A stretch of DNA of 64,000 nt from Labrenzia sp. VG12 (GTDB lineage Bacteria; Pseudomonadota; Alphaproteobacteria; Rhizobiales; Stappiaceae): positions 4,030,001-4,094,000 of the forward strand of contig NZ_CP022529.1 in the NCBI RefSeq assembly GCF_002237595.1, read 5' to 3'. The notes below the pieces were generated by a model, which saw only the letters and a list, made by a program, of their open reading frames with translations, ran no database searches and had not been told where the DNA came from. Each line of letters opens with the position of its first letter. The stretch's first letter is position 1. Position numbers and translations under genes: made by a program. Below, one piece after another: positions 9,347-18,398 of this stretch.

Positions 9347-10210
9347 ATGTCCATGAGCGAAAAACGTCAACTTGTGCGGGCGGCCATGAAGGCGCCCTAT
9401 CTCACGCGTGAAGAAGAACTGGACCTTGCGCTGCGATGGCGGAACGACCGGGACGAGAAAGCACTTGAGAAACTGTCGCTTTCGCACATGCGTCTGGTGA
9501 TTGCCGTTGCCTCGCGCTTTCGCAATTTCGGACTGAACCTGGGTGACCTCATCCAGGAAGGTCATGTCGGGCTCCTGGAAGCCGCTGCCCGCTTCGAACC
9601 GGAACGGGAAGTGCGCTTCTCGACCTATGCCACCTGGTGGATCCGTGCCTCGATCCAGGACTACATCCTGCGCAACTGGTCCATTGTTCGCGGCGGCACA
9701 TCCTCGTCACAAAAGGCTCTTTTCTTCAATCTTCGCCGTCTTCGCGCAAAGCTCTCCGGCAACCAGACACCGCTCACCGACAGCGAGCTGCATCAGAAAA
9801 TCGCCGACGCGATCGGCGTCAAGCAGTCTGATGTTGCCCTGATGAATGCGCGCCTCTCCGGTCCAGACACGTCGCTCAACGCACCGATGACCGACAGCGA
9901 AGGCTCCAGTGCGGATCGCCAGGATTTCCTGGTCTCTGACGCACCGCTCCCCGACGAGATCGTCACCGGCAATATCGACACCGAACGACGCCGCCGCTGG
10001 CTCACCTCAGCGCTTGAGGTGCTCAGTGAACGCGAACTCAAAATCGTCCGCGAACGCCGTTTGTCCGAAGAAGGTGCAACGCTTGAATCCCTCGGACTGA
10101 AACTCGGCATCTCGAAGGAGCGCGTCCGCCAGATCGAAAGCCGCGCGATGGAAAAACTGAAATCCGCGCTTCTGGCGGCCCAGCCCGACAAGGCCGTCTA
10201 CAGCGCCTGA
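9347..10210 (+). CDS. rpoH: RNA polymerase sigma factor RpoH (probably the RpoHII type)
   Basis: Sigma-32-family factor of about 287 residues directing heat-shock or oxidative-stress transcription. Region 2 shows HMRLVIAVASRFRNFGLNLGD, QEGHVGLLEAA and FSTYATWWIRASIQDYI. The RpoH box is recognisable as QKALFFNLRRLRAKL. Region 4 ends with the helix-turn-helix EEGATLESLGLKLGISKERVRQIE. Alphaproteobacteria often carry two RpoH copies; the SSQKALFFNLRR form resembles RpoHII, linked to singlet-oxygen stress in Rhodobacter, but that subtype is an inference. The start at ATG 9347 has GGAG (9335-9338) eight bases upstream; the GTG at 9338 overlaps that site. A terminator follows. Confidence 0.92.
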   Translation: MSMSEKRQLVRAAMKAPYLTREEELDLALRWRNDRDEKALEKLSLSHMRLVIAVASRFRNFGLNLGDLIQEGHVGLLEAAARFEPEREVRFSTYATWWIRASIQDYILRNWSIVRGGTSSSQKALFFNLRRLRAKLSGNQTPLTDSELHQKIADAIGVKQSDVALMNARLSGPDTSLNAPMTDSEGSSADRQDFLVSDAPLPDEIVTGNIDTERRRRWLTSALEVLSERELKIVRERRLSEEGATLESLGLKLGISKERVRQIESRAMEKLKSALLAAQPDKAVYSA

Positions 10211-10235
10211 CCCTATCCAAGCTGCCACTGACACG

Positions 10236-10260
10236 GGGAGCCTCTAGGCTCCCTTTTTTT
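10236..10260 (+). terminator. Rho-independent terminator after rpoH
   Basis: Perfect 7-bp stem GGGAGCC-TCTA-GGCTCCC (10236-10253) followed directly by seven Ts. Confidence 0.92.
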
Positions 10261-10417
10261 GGCCAGGTTCACCCCACGTTGCAACACCGTTGGTTCCAGG
10301 CAGGGCGTTTTGGTTTCAGGTTCGGCAATACGTTCGGATCCTGACAGAAACCAGCCCTGTGCTCCGCTTCAACAGGGAACACAGGCGTGACGGTCTGCGG
10401 GTTCAATGTCGTCGGCG

Positions 10418-11938
10418 CTAGTCCACGACCAGCTTGATGGCCGTTCCGGCCGGAATGGGCTTGTCCGCACTCAGGTCGTTCAAGATCGTGAAGAACTCCA
10501 GCCGGCGGGACGGCTCCACGCCGCTCATGCCGACGGCCAGCTTGCGCGCCGTGTCGCCCGGTCTGGACTGGACGACCTTGATCCGGAGCGACCTCAGGCG
10601 CGCGCGTTCCGTGGGCGACAGTTGCTTGAAACTGTTGACCGTTGCCTGAAAATCCCGGTCGAACCGATCGCTCGGCGATCGGCTGGCGAAAATGAAGCGA
10701 TAGCCCGTGCGGCCGATGCGCACGACCGCAATGCGGAAGGACCAGCCCTGCGTGATCGCAGCCCCGGTCACCGCGGGCAGGCCGTTGATCGTGGTTTCCC
10801 GCACGCTTTCCGGCAACAGGCCATTGATCCAGCCGGAGTTCATGTAATCGCGCAGACTGGAATAGCCGCTGACATCCGCACCGTCGAAGCGGATCGCCGT
10901 GCCATCGCCATTGCTGGCCAGAACGGCCTCCGGGGTATTTTCCAAGATGTAGCCGGTTGGCACGGTGTAACTGATGCCAAGCGCCTTGTGCAGGAAGGAC
11001 CGGCCGCGCACGAAACCTTCCAGCGGATCGTCGCCGAAGAGCATGCCGTTGATCTGGCTGAGATACCGATCCCGGTCGCGTTCGCCGATACCCGGTGCCC
11101 CGATCTGGCGGGCCGCGCGGATCGCTATCTGCAGCCGCTCCGGTGTTGATGGGTGCGAGGACAGGAAATCCGGCGCCGAGGACCCGGATTTGTCTGCCGA
11201 CTGGTAGCGGGCGAAAGCCGCCATGGAACGCAGGAAACGTGCAGCCGCGTAAGGATCGTAACCGGCTCTTGCCAGGGTCTTCACGCCGATATCATCGGCT
11301 TCCAGTTCCTGGACCTGGCTGAAACGGGCAAAGGACAATTGCGAAGAGATGATCGCCTTTCGCGCCTCTTCCGAATCCTGCACCACGTCGGTCAGGATCC
11401 GGTTTGCCAGTTGTTTGGCCTCTGCGCGCTGCTGCCGCTTGATTGCATGGTTCGCCGTGACATGGGCCATTTCATGCGCAAGAACCGCCGCCACTTCCGA
11501 CGTGTCATTGGCGAGCGCCAGCAAGCCGCGGGTGACATAAAGATAGCCGCCCGGAAGCGCAAAGGCGTTGATGGCCGGCGAATTCAGGATCGTGATCTTG
11601 TAGCTCTGGGACGGATCTTCGGACGCTGCCACGAGTCGGCCGACAACGCTGGCAACGGCCCGTTCCGCACCCGGATCCTTGTAAACCCCGCCATAGGTGG
11701 CAACGACCCGCGGGTGCTCGCGCTCGCCGATATCGGCCGCGAGGTTCGGTCGCAAGGTGCCCGGCGAGACTGTTCCGACACTCGGCCCGTCTCCCAGAAG
11801 CTGGCAAGAGGCAATCAGAAGGGTTGCGCCCGCGACGGCAAGCAGACGCAACCGGCCGCCAATCGACACCGGGGCCGCTCCCTGGCGCGCACCGTTTCGC
11901 GCACACTGCCGGGTATCAGTTGTTGCCTTGGCGCTCAC
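10418..11938 (-). CDS. M48-family metalloprotease, lipoprotein
   Basis: Zinc endopeptidase of about 506 residues, predicted to be anchored in the outer membrane facing the periplasm and to act in protein quality control like BepA/YfgC. A hydrophobic signal ends in the lipobox LIASC (Cys 45 from the chosen start). The catalytic HEMAH motif is at about 155-159, with the third ligand region ELEADDIGVKTLARAGYDP. A C-terminal segment from about 445 looks LysM-like (VVQSRPGDTARKLA). The start is the GTG at 11938 with AAGGG six bases upstream; a longer frame to 11992 lacks support. It overlaps the upstream nuclease-like gene by 23 bases, suggesting coupling. Confidence 0.9.
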   Translation of the reverse strand: MSAKATTDTRQCARNGARQGAAPVSIGGRLRLLAVAGATLLIASCQLLGDGPSVGTVSPGTLRPNLAADIGEREHPRVVATYGGVYKDPGAERAVASVVGRLVAASEDPSQSYKITILNSPAINAFALPGGYLYVTRGLLALANDTSEVAAVLAHEMAHVTANHAIKRQQRAEAKQLANRILTDVVQDSEEARKAIISSQLSFARFSQVQELEADDIGVKTLARAGYDPYAAARFLRSMAAFARYQSADKSGSSAPDFLSSHPSTPERLQIAIRAARQIGAPGIGERDRDRYLSQINGMLFGDDPLEGFVRGRSFLHKALGISYTVPTGYILENTPEAVLASNGDGTAIRFDGADVSGYSSLRDYMNSGWINGLLPESVRETTINGLPAVTGAAITQGWSFRIAVVRIGRTGYRFIFASRSPSDRFDRDFQATVNSFKQLSPTERARLRSLRIKVVQSRPGDTARKLAVGMSGVEPSRRLEFFTILNDLSADKPIPAGTAIKLVVD

Positions 11939-12743
11939 GTCCTGCCCTTTTGTCTTCCAGCACCACCAGTTGCTCCGGATTTCGAAGCGCAATATGCGGC
12001 CCGTCCTTCATCTCGACGACACCGCGCAACTCGACGACGCGGCCAGCCAGCCCGTCCAGGTGCCACCCCGTGCGAGCAAGCGCTGCGTTGAAGTCATCCT
12101 CGTCCGAGGCCCGCAAGGTGCCCGTCACATCTGTTTTCCAATATCTTCCGAAATTCAGATAGCGGGTACTGCGAGTTTTTCCAAGGGAAACAACGCGCCC
12201 ACGCGCAATCACATAGCGCCCTGCAGCTTCCGCAAACGCCCCGGGCTTCTCCGTCCGATAGGTCAGGCGAACACCGCCTTCGCGCCAGAGGCCGGTACGA
12301 TCCCGACGCGCCTGGCCCTCGGCATGGCGCAAAGCCTCGGCACACGCCGCTACGGCGTGAACCGGTGCAAAGAAGGCGTTGCCCTGCTCAAGTTGCAGGG
12401 TTTGCCAGAGAACCAGACGCCCGGCCCGCTGCAGCAAGATCCAGGACGGTATCCTTCCCCAGCGGTCCTGCGAAGTGATCGGCACCGCCAGAACAGCCGT
12501 ATCGGTCGCGATCACCACGCCGGCCTGTCCAGTCCCGACACCTGCAGGAACCCTCAGATCACTGGGCAGGTACGAGGTGCCATCCTCTGCTTCAAATAAC
12601 GCTTCATCCTCCGCCGGACGCACCGGGATGGCAGAGTCTAGTTGTATGTTACAGACTTCGAACTCCTGACCGGCAACTGCCTTGCCGGGCGCAAGCAAGA
12701 CCCCGAAACCAAGTGCGACCATCACCTTCACCAAGGATGACAC
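11916..12743 (-). CDS. Secreted thermonuclease-like (SNase-fold) protein
   Basis: Exported protein with a signal-like segment (VMVALGFGVLLAPGKAVAG). The middle resembles staphylococcal-nuclease-fold proteins: DRWGRIPSWILLQRAGRLV, then CAEALRHAEGQARRDRTGLW, the usual end of that domain. The N-terminal catalytic Arg/Asp/Glu constellation of active thermonucleases is not obvious, so activity is doubtful. A second beta-rich region (about residues 185-270) follows. The start is uncertain: GTG 12743 is used because it precedes the signal segment; the frame stays open to GTG 12869 and an ATG lies at 12722. It overlaps the M48 protease gene downstream. Confidence 0.65.
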   Translation of the reverse strand: MSSLVKVMVALGFGVLLAPGKAVAGQEFEVCNIQLDSAIPVRPAEDEALFEAEDGTSYLPSDLRVPAGVGTGQAGVVIATDTAVLAVPITSQDRWGRIPSWILLQRAGRLVLWQTLQLEQGNAFFAPVHAVAACAEALRHAEGQARRDRTGLWREGGVRLTYRTEKPGAFAEAAGRYVIARGRVVSLGKTRSTRYLNFGRYWKTDVTGTLRASDEDDFNAALARTGWHLDGLAGRVVELRGVVEMKDGPHIALRNPEQLVVLEDKRAGRERQGNN

Positions 12744-13055
12744 TCTTGCCAGACAGATTGGGTCCGGACGCAGCCACGCCCGAATGGTAAAACTGATTTT
12801 TCCCAGCCCTGGCGGCACTGGCCCACCCCTTAGCCAATTCAACGGATCACCCCTGGTCCGGGCGCTCACCGGGATGGCGGTGACAAGTCCCGAACAGCGG
12901 TCACGACGATTGTTCCTTGCTAAGCATGGAATAAGGCAAGCCCAAGACAGTGCACCCCAAAACGCTGTTCAGATGCGGGACCAGCGATCAGGCGGCACCG
13001 AAGCGACACAGGGTCTCGCCATCGCCGCCAAATCATGCTAATCGGCTTGCCTTAC

Positions 13056-13132
13056 GGCCCCGTAGCTCAGCAGGATAGAGCATCAGATTCCTAATCTGAG
13101 GGTCACAGGTTCGAATCCTGTCGGGGTCACCA
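13056..13132 (+). tRNA. tRNA-Arg (CCT anticodon)
   Basis: 77-base cloverleaf with acceptor GGCCCCG pairing with CGGGGTC, D-arm TAGCTCAGCAGGATAGAGCA, anticodon stem TCAGA/TCTGA around loop TTCCTAA (anticodon CCT), T-arm ACAGGTTCGAATCCTGT, and an encoded CCA end. No integrase or attachment-site duplication is seen beside it. Confidence 0.97.
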
Positions 13133-13428
13133 TATATTTCAGTTGTTCTTTTGCGGCGATCGCCTCATCCGCACCACTTGCCCGAATTGCCGTGCAAGGG
13201 CTCGTTCCCGACGGCATCCCTTCAGCCTGTCGGGGCTGCAAACTCCTTGACCTGACGGCCAGTGCACCGCGACACGCCCGCCCGACAAGGAACAATGCCC
13301 ATTGATACGTAGAGTTACGTTCGCTTCCAGACTTCACTTTTAAGTATTTAATAGCACTCTCTCGCCAGTATTCAGATGAGCTGAGCGAGTCAATAAATAT
13401 TCCAGTTTTGTAATTGAGATTAATTACA

Positions 13429-16236
13429 ATGATGAGATCAAGCGAGAAATCTCACGAAGAGAATCGACTGAAAGCCGTCGATAGTTTTCGGTTCCTGGAA
13501 GACGAAACACCCCCCATCTTCACCGATGCGGTCCAGGTGGTCGCGGATCTTTTCCAGGCAAGGATCGCATTCGTCTGCCTGATCGGTTCAGATCGGAAAA
13601 ACCTCCTGTCGCACGTCGGGATGGCCAGCAACTCAGTTCCGCTGAAAGGCTCTTTTTGCGAACACGCCATCAGGGACAGCGCACCGCTTTGCGTTTCGAA
13701 TGCTCTTGAAGACGAGCGCTTTCGAGACAACCCGCATGTAACTGGTGCACCTCAACTCCGGTTCTATCTCGGTGCGCCACTGATCACCCGGGATGGCTTC
13801 AACATCGGCACGTTGTCCGTGGCGGCAACGGAACCGAGATCTGTCTCGCAGCAGGAACGCGACAGCCTGATGGCGCTTGCCCGCCTGCTCGTGCATCAGA
13901 TGGAGGAATTGAAGGACAAGCGAGACAAGGAAACGGAAGCCAGAAGGTTGCAGACATTGCTTGACGACGTGACCAACGTCATGACGGAAGGCCTTGCCGT
14001 TTTCGATACGGAGGACCGGCTCGTCTTCTTCAACAAGCGCTACCAGGAGTTCTATGACCCCGGCGGCACCACGATCAGGCTCGGACGAAACTTCAAGGAC
14101 ATGCTGGTTGATGGCCTGCACTCGGGCGAATATGCCATTTCTGCCGGGGGCGAGGCGGACTGGCTGAAGGATCGCCTGGCGCATCACGAGACCACCCCGG
14201 ACCAGCCCTTCGAGCAGCAACTGGCGGATGGCAGATGGCTCCTCGTTTCAGAACGACGCCTTCCAGGAGGTGGAACACTCGGAATTCGAACCGACATCTC
14301 GACACTCAAGGAAAAAGAACAAACCCTTCAGGAGAACGAACAGAAGTTCAGGGACTACACGCAGACCGCGTCGGACTGGATCTGGGAAACCGACCCCCAG
14401 AACCGCATGACCCTGCTCGCCGGCAACCACCGGCACCTTTCGGGCATTGACAAGAAGGATGTGCTTGGCAAGACGCGCAACGAGGTGGCAACCGAGGACG
14501 TTACCTCAGCGAAATGGCGAAAGCTCGACGCGCGCATTGCCAGGCAGGAACCGTTCAAGGACTTCACCTACCGCCTTTACGACAGTGATGGCATCGAACA
14601 GGCCATCTCCATTTCCGGCGTTCCTGCCTATGACAACGACGGCCGTTTTCTCGGCTATCGAGGCACGGGCCGCAATATCACCGATGCCGTCAAGGCAAAC
14701 GAACGCTTGCAGGAAGCTGAGATGCGCATCCGCGCCGCGCTCAACAACACGCTTGTGGGCATGGTGATGATCGACGCAAGCGGCAAGATCCTGGAATTCA
14801 ATCGTGAAGCCGAACGCATGTTTCAGTATGACACTGACGAGGTGATCGGGCAGAACGTGAAACTGCTGATGCCCAAAGACCATGCGGATCACCACGATCA
14901 CTACCTGAAACGCTATCTGGAAGAGGGCAAGGCCTATATCATCGGCAAGGCACGGCGGGTGATGGGGCGACGGAAAGACGGCAGTCTCTTTCCCCTGACG
15001 CTTGGCATCGGACGCATCGACCTGCCCGGCGGCACCCAGTTCATCGGCTCGCTCACGGATCTGAGCGAACAGGAAAAGCTGGAGAACCAGCTTCAGCGCG
15101 CACAGAAACTCGAAGCGATCGGCCAGCTTACCGGCGGCATCGCCCATGACTTCAACAACATTCTCGGTATCATCCTGGGCAATCTGGAGCTGGGATTGAG
15201 AAGGGCGGAGCCGGATTCGAAGCTCTACGCCTATTTCGACAAGTCGCATCAGGCTGCCGAGCGGGCTGCCAAGATCACGCAACAGCTTCTGTCGTTCTCA
15301 CGGCAGAAGGATTTTTATTCAGACAACATCTCCTGCGACCTCAACCGGGCCATTGAAGATGTCGAGGCTCTTCTCAGGGGCTCCTTGACCAAGGGCATCG
15401 ATCTTCATGTCAAACCGAGCCTCGCACCGTTGATCGCCCATGTCGATGCCGGCGACCTGCAGGACGTGATCATCAACCTGGCCGTGAACGCCCGCGATGC
15501 CATGCACAAGTCGGGCAAACTTGAGATCAGGCTGGAAAAGACGCAGATCGACAAGGATGCCCCACCTGATCTCGCCAGAATTCCGGCGGGATCCTACGGC
15601 GTTATCTCCGTCTCCGACAATGGGCCTGGCATCCCGGAGGAAATCAGAGCCAGGATTTTCGAACCGTTTTTCACCACGAAACCGCAAGGCCGGGGTACCG
15701 GCCTCGGATTGGCAATGGTCTACGGGTTTGCCCGGCGCTCCCGCGGAGAAATCAAGGTCTATTCCGAGCTCGGCGTTGGCACTGTGTTTCGCATCTTCAT
15801 TCCGCTGTTTGAAGGTGGTCGCACCCCGTCGTCCCAGCCCAAGCCTGATGAAATTGTCCCACGGGGGTCGGAACACATTCTGGTGGTCGATGATGAAGCC
15901 GAACTGGCCAGTTATGCCCAAGGCACGCTTGAAGACCTGGGGTATCGTGTATCCACCAGTTCCACGCCGGTCGACGCACTTGAGATCGTCCAGAAACAAC
16001 CTACAATTGATCTCGTCTTCTCTGATGTCGTCATGCCAGGCCCAATGAACGGCATCGAGTTGCTGCAGAAGGTCCGGTCCATGCGCCCTGGCATCGGCTG
16101 TCTGCTGGCGTCCGGTTTTCCTGGAGAAATCCTGACAAAGAACGGGACCGACGAAACCGAGTTGCTGATCAAACCGTATGACCGTCAGACGCTGGCACGC
16201 GCGATCCGGCAGACACTTGACGAAAGGCGGCCCTAA
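13429..16236 (+). CDS. Hybrid sensor histidine kinase: GAF, three PAS (one FixL-like), kinase, receiver
   Basis: Soluble signalling kinase of about 935 residues with no membrane segment. Order: GAF (about 10-165), PAS (about 175-285), PAS (about 300-430), FixL-like PAS (about 440-555), HisKA with GGIAHDFNN (His 573), HATPase (NARDAM N-box, DNGPGIP, GRGTGLGLAMV), and a C-terminal receiver with phospho-acceptor Asp 866. The third PAS aligns without gaps to the FixL haem pocket over the HDxY...IIGxxR segment: His 489 matches the haem-ligating His and Arg 509 matches the oxygen-sensing Arg (positions recalled from Bradyrhizobium FixL). Haem-based O2 sensing is therefore inferred. The stop overlaps the EAL gene start by one base (TAATG). 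The start is ATG 13429; 13432 is equally possible. Confidence 0.9.
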   Translation: MMRSSEKSHEENRLKAVDSFRFLEDETPPIFTDAVQVVADLFQARIAFVCLIGSDRKNLLSHVGMASNSVPLKGSFCEHAIRDSAPLCVSNALEDERFRDNPHVTGAPQLRFYLGAPLITRDGFNIGTLSVAATEPRSVSQQERDSLMALARLLVHQMEELKDKRDKETEARRLQTLLDDVTNVMTEGLAVFDTEDRLVFFNKRYQEFYDPGGTTIRLGRNFKDMLVDGLHSGEYAISAGGEADWLKDRLAHHETTPDQPFEQQLADGRWLLVSERRLPGGGTLGIRTDISTLKEKEQTLQENEQKFRDYTQTASDWIWETDPQNRMTLLAGNHRHLSGIDKKDVLGKTRNEVATEDVTSAKWRKLDARIARQEPFKDFTYRLYDSDGIEQAISISGVPAYDNDGRFLGYRGTGRNITDAVKANERLQEAEMRIRAALNNTLVGMVMIDASGKILEFNREAERMFQYDTDEVIGQNVKLLMPKDHADHHDHYLKRYLEEGKAYIIGKARRVMGRRKDGSLFPLTLGIGRIDLPGGTQFIGSLTDLSEQEKLENQLQRAQKLEAIGQLTGGIAHDFNNILGIILGNLELGLRRAEPDSKLYAYFDKSHQAAERAAKITQQLLSFSRQKDFYSDNISCDLNRAIEDVEALLRGSLTKGIDLHVKPSLAPLIAHVDAGDLQDVIINLAVNARDAMHKSGKLEIRLEKTQIDKDAPPDLARIPAGSYGVISVSDNGPGIPEEIRARIFEPFFTTKPQGRGTGLGLAMVYGFARRSRGEIKVYSELGVGTVFRIFIPLFEGGRTPSSQPKPDEIVPRGSEHILVVDDEAELASYAQGTLEDLGYRVSTSSTPVDALEIVQKQPTIDLVFSDVVMPGPMNGIELLQKVRSMRPGIGCLLASGFPGEILTKNGTDETELLIKPYDRQTLARAIRQTLDERRP

Positions 16237-17450
16237 TGAGGGTTCTGGTCTATGACGACGAGGAGGACTTTGCCTCCTTTGTCCAGGAAGCGGTGGAAGA
16301 CCAGGGTCACCATGTGACCATGGTGACCAATGCCGCCGAGTTTGCCGAGAATTTCTCAGCGGAAACCGACCTGATTTTTCTCGACCTGTTCATGCCGGAC
16401 GTCAACGGGATCGAGTGCATCCGATTTCTTGCCAAGACCGGCACCAAAGCCCTGCTCGTGCTCATGAGCGGTCAGGATCCGGCAATCCTGAACGCCGCAC
16501 GCGAGGGTGCGCGGGCCAGCAATCTCACGGTTCTCGATGTTCTCCAGAAGCCGATCGCACTGTCGGCCATCGAAGATGTTCTGGATGCGGCAGACGCAAC
16601 AATCATGTCTACCAGGCAAAGATCCGCTGCCCAGGCCGAGGCATGCTGTGACCTGCAGGGCGATGATGTTCTGGAGGGCCTGCAAAAGAACGAGTTTTTT
16701 GTCGCCTACCAGCCGCAGCTGCGCCTGGAGAACCGTTCCGTCGCTGGTCTGGAGGCCCTGTTGCGCTGGCAGCATCCGGAGTGTGGAGCGGTTTCACCTG
16801 CCGTGTTCATTCCGTTGGCAGAGCAATCTCCAGCCGTCATGAGCGCCCTGACGGAATTTGTTCTCAAGACTGCCTGTTACGACCTGATTGCCTTATCCGG
16901 CCTCTGTCCCAACCTCAAGGTTTCAGTGAACGTGTCGGCAACCTCCCTGGACGAAATTGCCCTCCCGGACATGATCCAGAATATCGTGCGCGGCATCGGC
17001 CTTGAAAATCACAGACTGATCCTGGAACTGACGGAAACCGCAGCATCTTCAAATCTCGGGCAGGCCATCGATATTCTGACCCGGCTGCGCATGGCCGGCT
17101 TTGGTGTTTCCATTGACGATTTCGGGACCGGATACTCGTCCTTGGAACAAATCGTCCAGGTCCCTTTCACCGAACTCAAGGTCGACCAGCGTTTCGTCAA
17201 GGAACTTCTGACCAGCGACAAGTGCCGTGCGGTGTGCGAAATCAGCTGCCTGCTGGCCCGCAAGACCGGCATGCTGCCGGTCGCAGAAGGTGTTGAGGAT
17301 GAAGCAACAGCCCAGGAGCTGCTGCGCCTCGGCTTTGTCCTTGCTCAAGGCTACCATTTTGCCAAACCCATGGCGAAACCGCAGTTGCTGGACTGGCTGC
17401 GGGCCCACGATCAGGACACAACCGGCGTTGCGGCTGCCGCAGGCGGTTGA
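16236..17450 (+). CDS. Response regulator with EAL domain (c-di-GMP phosphodiesterase)
   Basis: Output protein of about 404 residues: receiver (residues 1-120, phospho-acceptor Asp 50 in LIFLDLFMPD, acidic pocket DDEE) joined to an EAL domain. The EAL catalytic set looks complete: the EALLRW signature, LELTETAAS, IDDFGTGYSSL with its double aspartate, LKVDQRFV, and the terminal AEGVEDE glutamates. It should therefore hydrolyse c-di-GMP to pGpG. It overlaps the hybrid kinase by one base, which strongly suggests that kinase controls it. Nothing downstream belongs to the unit; the next gene is convergent. Confidence 0.92.
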   Translation: MRVLVYDDEEDFASFVQEAVEDQGHHVTMVTNAAEFAENFSAETDLIFLDLFMPDVNGIECIRFLAKTGTKALLVLMSGQDPAILNAAREGARASNLTVLDVLQKPIALSAIEDVLDAADATIMSTRQRSAAQAEACCDLQGDDVLEGLQKNEFFVAYQPQLRLENRSVAGLEALLRWQHPECGAVSPAVFIPLAEQSPAVMSALTEFVLKTACYDLIALSGLCPNLKVSVNVSATSLDEIALPDMIQNIVRGIGLENHRLILELTETAASSNLGQAIDILTRLRMAGFGVSIDDFGTGYSSLEQIVQVPFTELKVDQRFVKELLTSDKCRAVCEISCLLARKTGMLPVAEGVEDEATAQELLRLGFVLAQGYHFAKPMAKPQLLDWLRAHDQDTTGVAAAAGG

Positions 17451-17512
17451 CGCGAACTCAGCGTCCCTCCGGATTGTCTTGACCTGTTCCGGCGCAGCGA
17501 ACTGCAGGCCGC

Positions 17513-18244
17513 TTACCCGTCTCGTGGCTTGCGCCGTTGCGCTGCCAGGTCCTTGGTATAGGCGGCAAGCGCATCCAGCTGGTCAGCGGCCTTGCTGCTG
17601 TCGCCGGCTTTCAGCGCCGATGCCAGCGATTCATGCAGGTCGGCAATTCGCTCGCGGTCGCGCAGGCGGTAGACAAGCATGTTCATCAGCGGCTGCATGG
17701 CCTCGAAAGCGGCCGCCAGCTGAAAACTCAGCAGAGGATTACCGGTCGCCGATGCGATCGCCGAGTGAAAGGCAACATCCGAGGCACAGAACTCTTCATC
17801 GCTGGTCAGTTTGTCCCGCTGGCGCGCGATCTCCTGCGCCATTGCCGCCAGATGCTGGTCGGACCTGTTTTCGACTGCAAGCGGCAGGGCGGATGTCTCC
17901 AGGGCGAACCGCGCCTCGATGGCATCTTCCAGCGGAATGTTGTTCATCCCGATCAGAAGACGCGTCGTCGTCACCAGGTTGTCCTGGGCCTCGTCCCAGG
18001 TGAGGCGGTTGACAAAAGCGCCGCCGGACGACCCGCGTTCGCTGCGAATAAGGTTTTGCGCGGCCAGTCTTTTCAGCGCCTCGCGCACGGTCGATCGGGA
18101 GACACCGAACCGCTCGGAAAGCTCTGCCTCGCTTGGCAGTCTTTCTTCGCTGGCAAGCCGGCCTTCGAGAATGGCATCCCGGATGGCATTGGCGATCTGG
18201 ACCGACAGCCCCTCTTTTTGAATCGTGTTGAATTCAATCGCCAA
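17513..18244 (-). CDS. FadR-type GntR-family transcriptional regulator
   Basis: DNA-binding repressor or activator of about 243 residues. The N-terminal winged helix-turn-helix reads AIRDAILEGRLASEERLPSEAELSERFGVSRSTVREALKRL. The C-terminal all-helical FCD ligand domain carries the metal-site histidines in FHSAIA and LHESLASAL. It diverges from the DUF2182-DUF1326-dmdA-ligase-acuI operon, with a tandem repeat between, so it probably controls that operon; the ligand may be a DMSP metabolite (inference). Start TTG 18244 has GGAG six bases upstream; a further TTG at 18271 extends the frame without a ribosome site. Confidence 0.9.
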   Translation of the reverse strand: MAIEFNTIQKEGLSVQIANAIRDAILEGRLASEERLPSEAELSERFGVSRSTVREALKRLAAQNLIRSERGSSGGAFVNRLTWDEAQDNLVTTTRLLIGMNNIPLEDAIEARFALETSALPLAVENRSDQHLAAMAQEIARQRDKLTSDEEFCASDVAFHSAIASATGNPLLSFQLAAAFEAMQPLMNMLVYRLRDRERIADLHESLASALKAGDSSKAADQLDALAAYTKDLAAQRRKPRDG

Positions 18245-18320
18245 GATTTTCTCCGGTCCTGCCCCAGTCAACGAGAGGCAAACCTAATGAGGCGCCAGGC
18301 AGGGGTCAATTGAAAATGTT

Positions 18321-18347
18321 TAAATGTCTGACAATTAAATGTTTGAC
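18321..18347. promoter_or_regulatory. Tandem repeat, candidate GntR operator of the DMSP operon
   Basis: TAAATGTCTGAC (18321-18332) and TAAATGTTTGAC (18336-18347) form a direct repeat with a 15-base period in the GntR/DUF2182 divergent gap, which is otherwise much less AT-rich. The position between divergent promoters fits an operator. The identity of the binding protein is inferred. Confidence 0.55.
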
Positions 18348-18398
18348 TTTTGCATCTTTGACGCGCAGCGTAAGGCCAAACATGATCGGGAGGATCGG

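Noticed and set aside
13083..13337. Minus-strand frame ending in MVTPTGFEPVTLRLGI
   Set aside because: This peptide comes from reading a tRNA gene backwards, a common false annotation.
13056..13428. tRNA-Arg as an integration site for a mobile element
   Set aside because: No integrase, no direct repeat of the tRNA 3' end, and core-type signalling genes follow.
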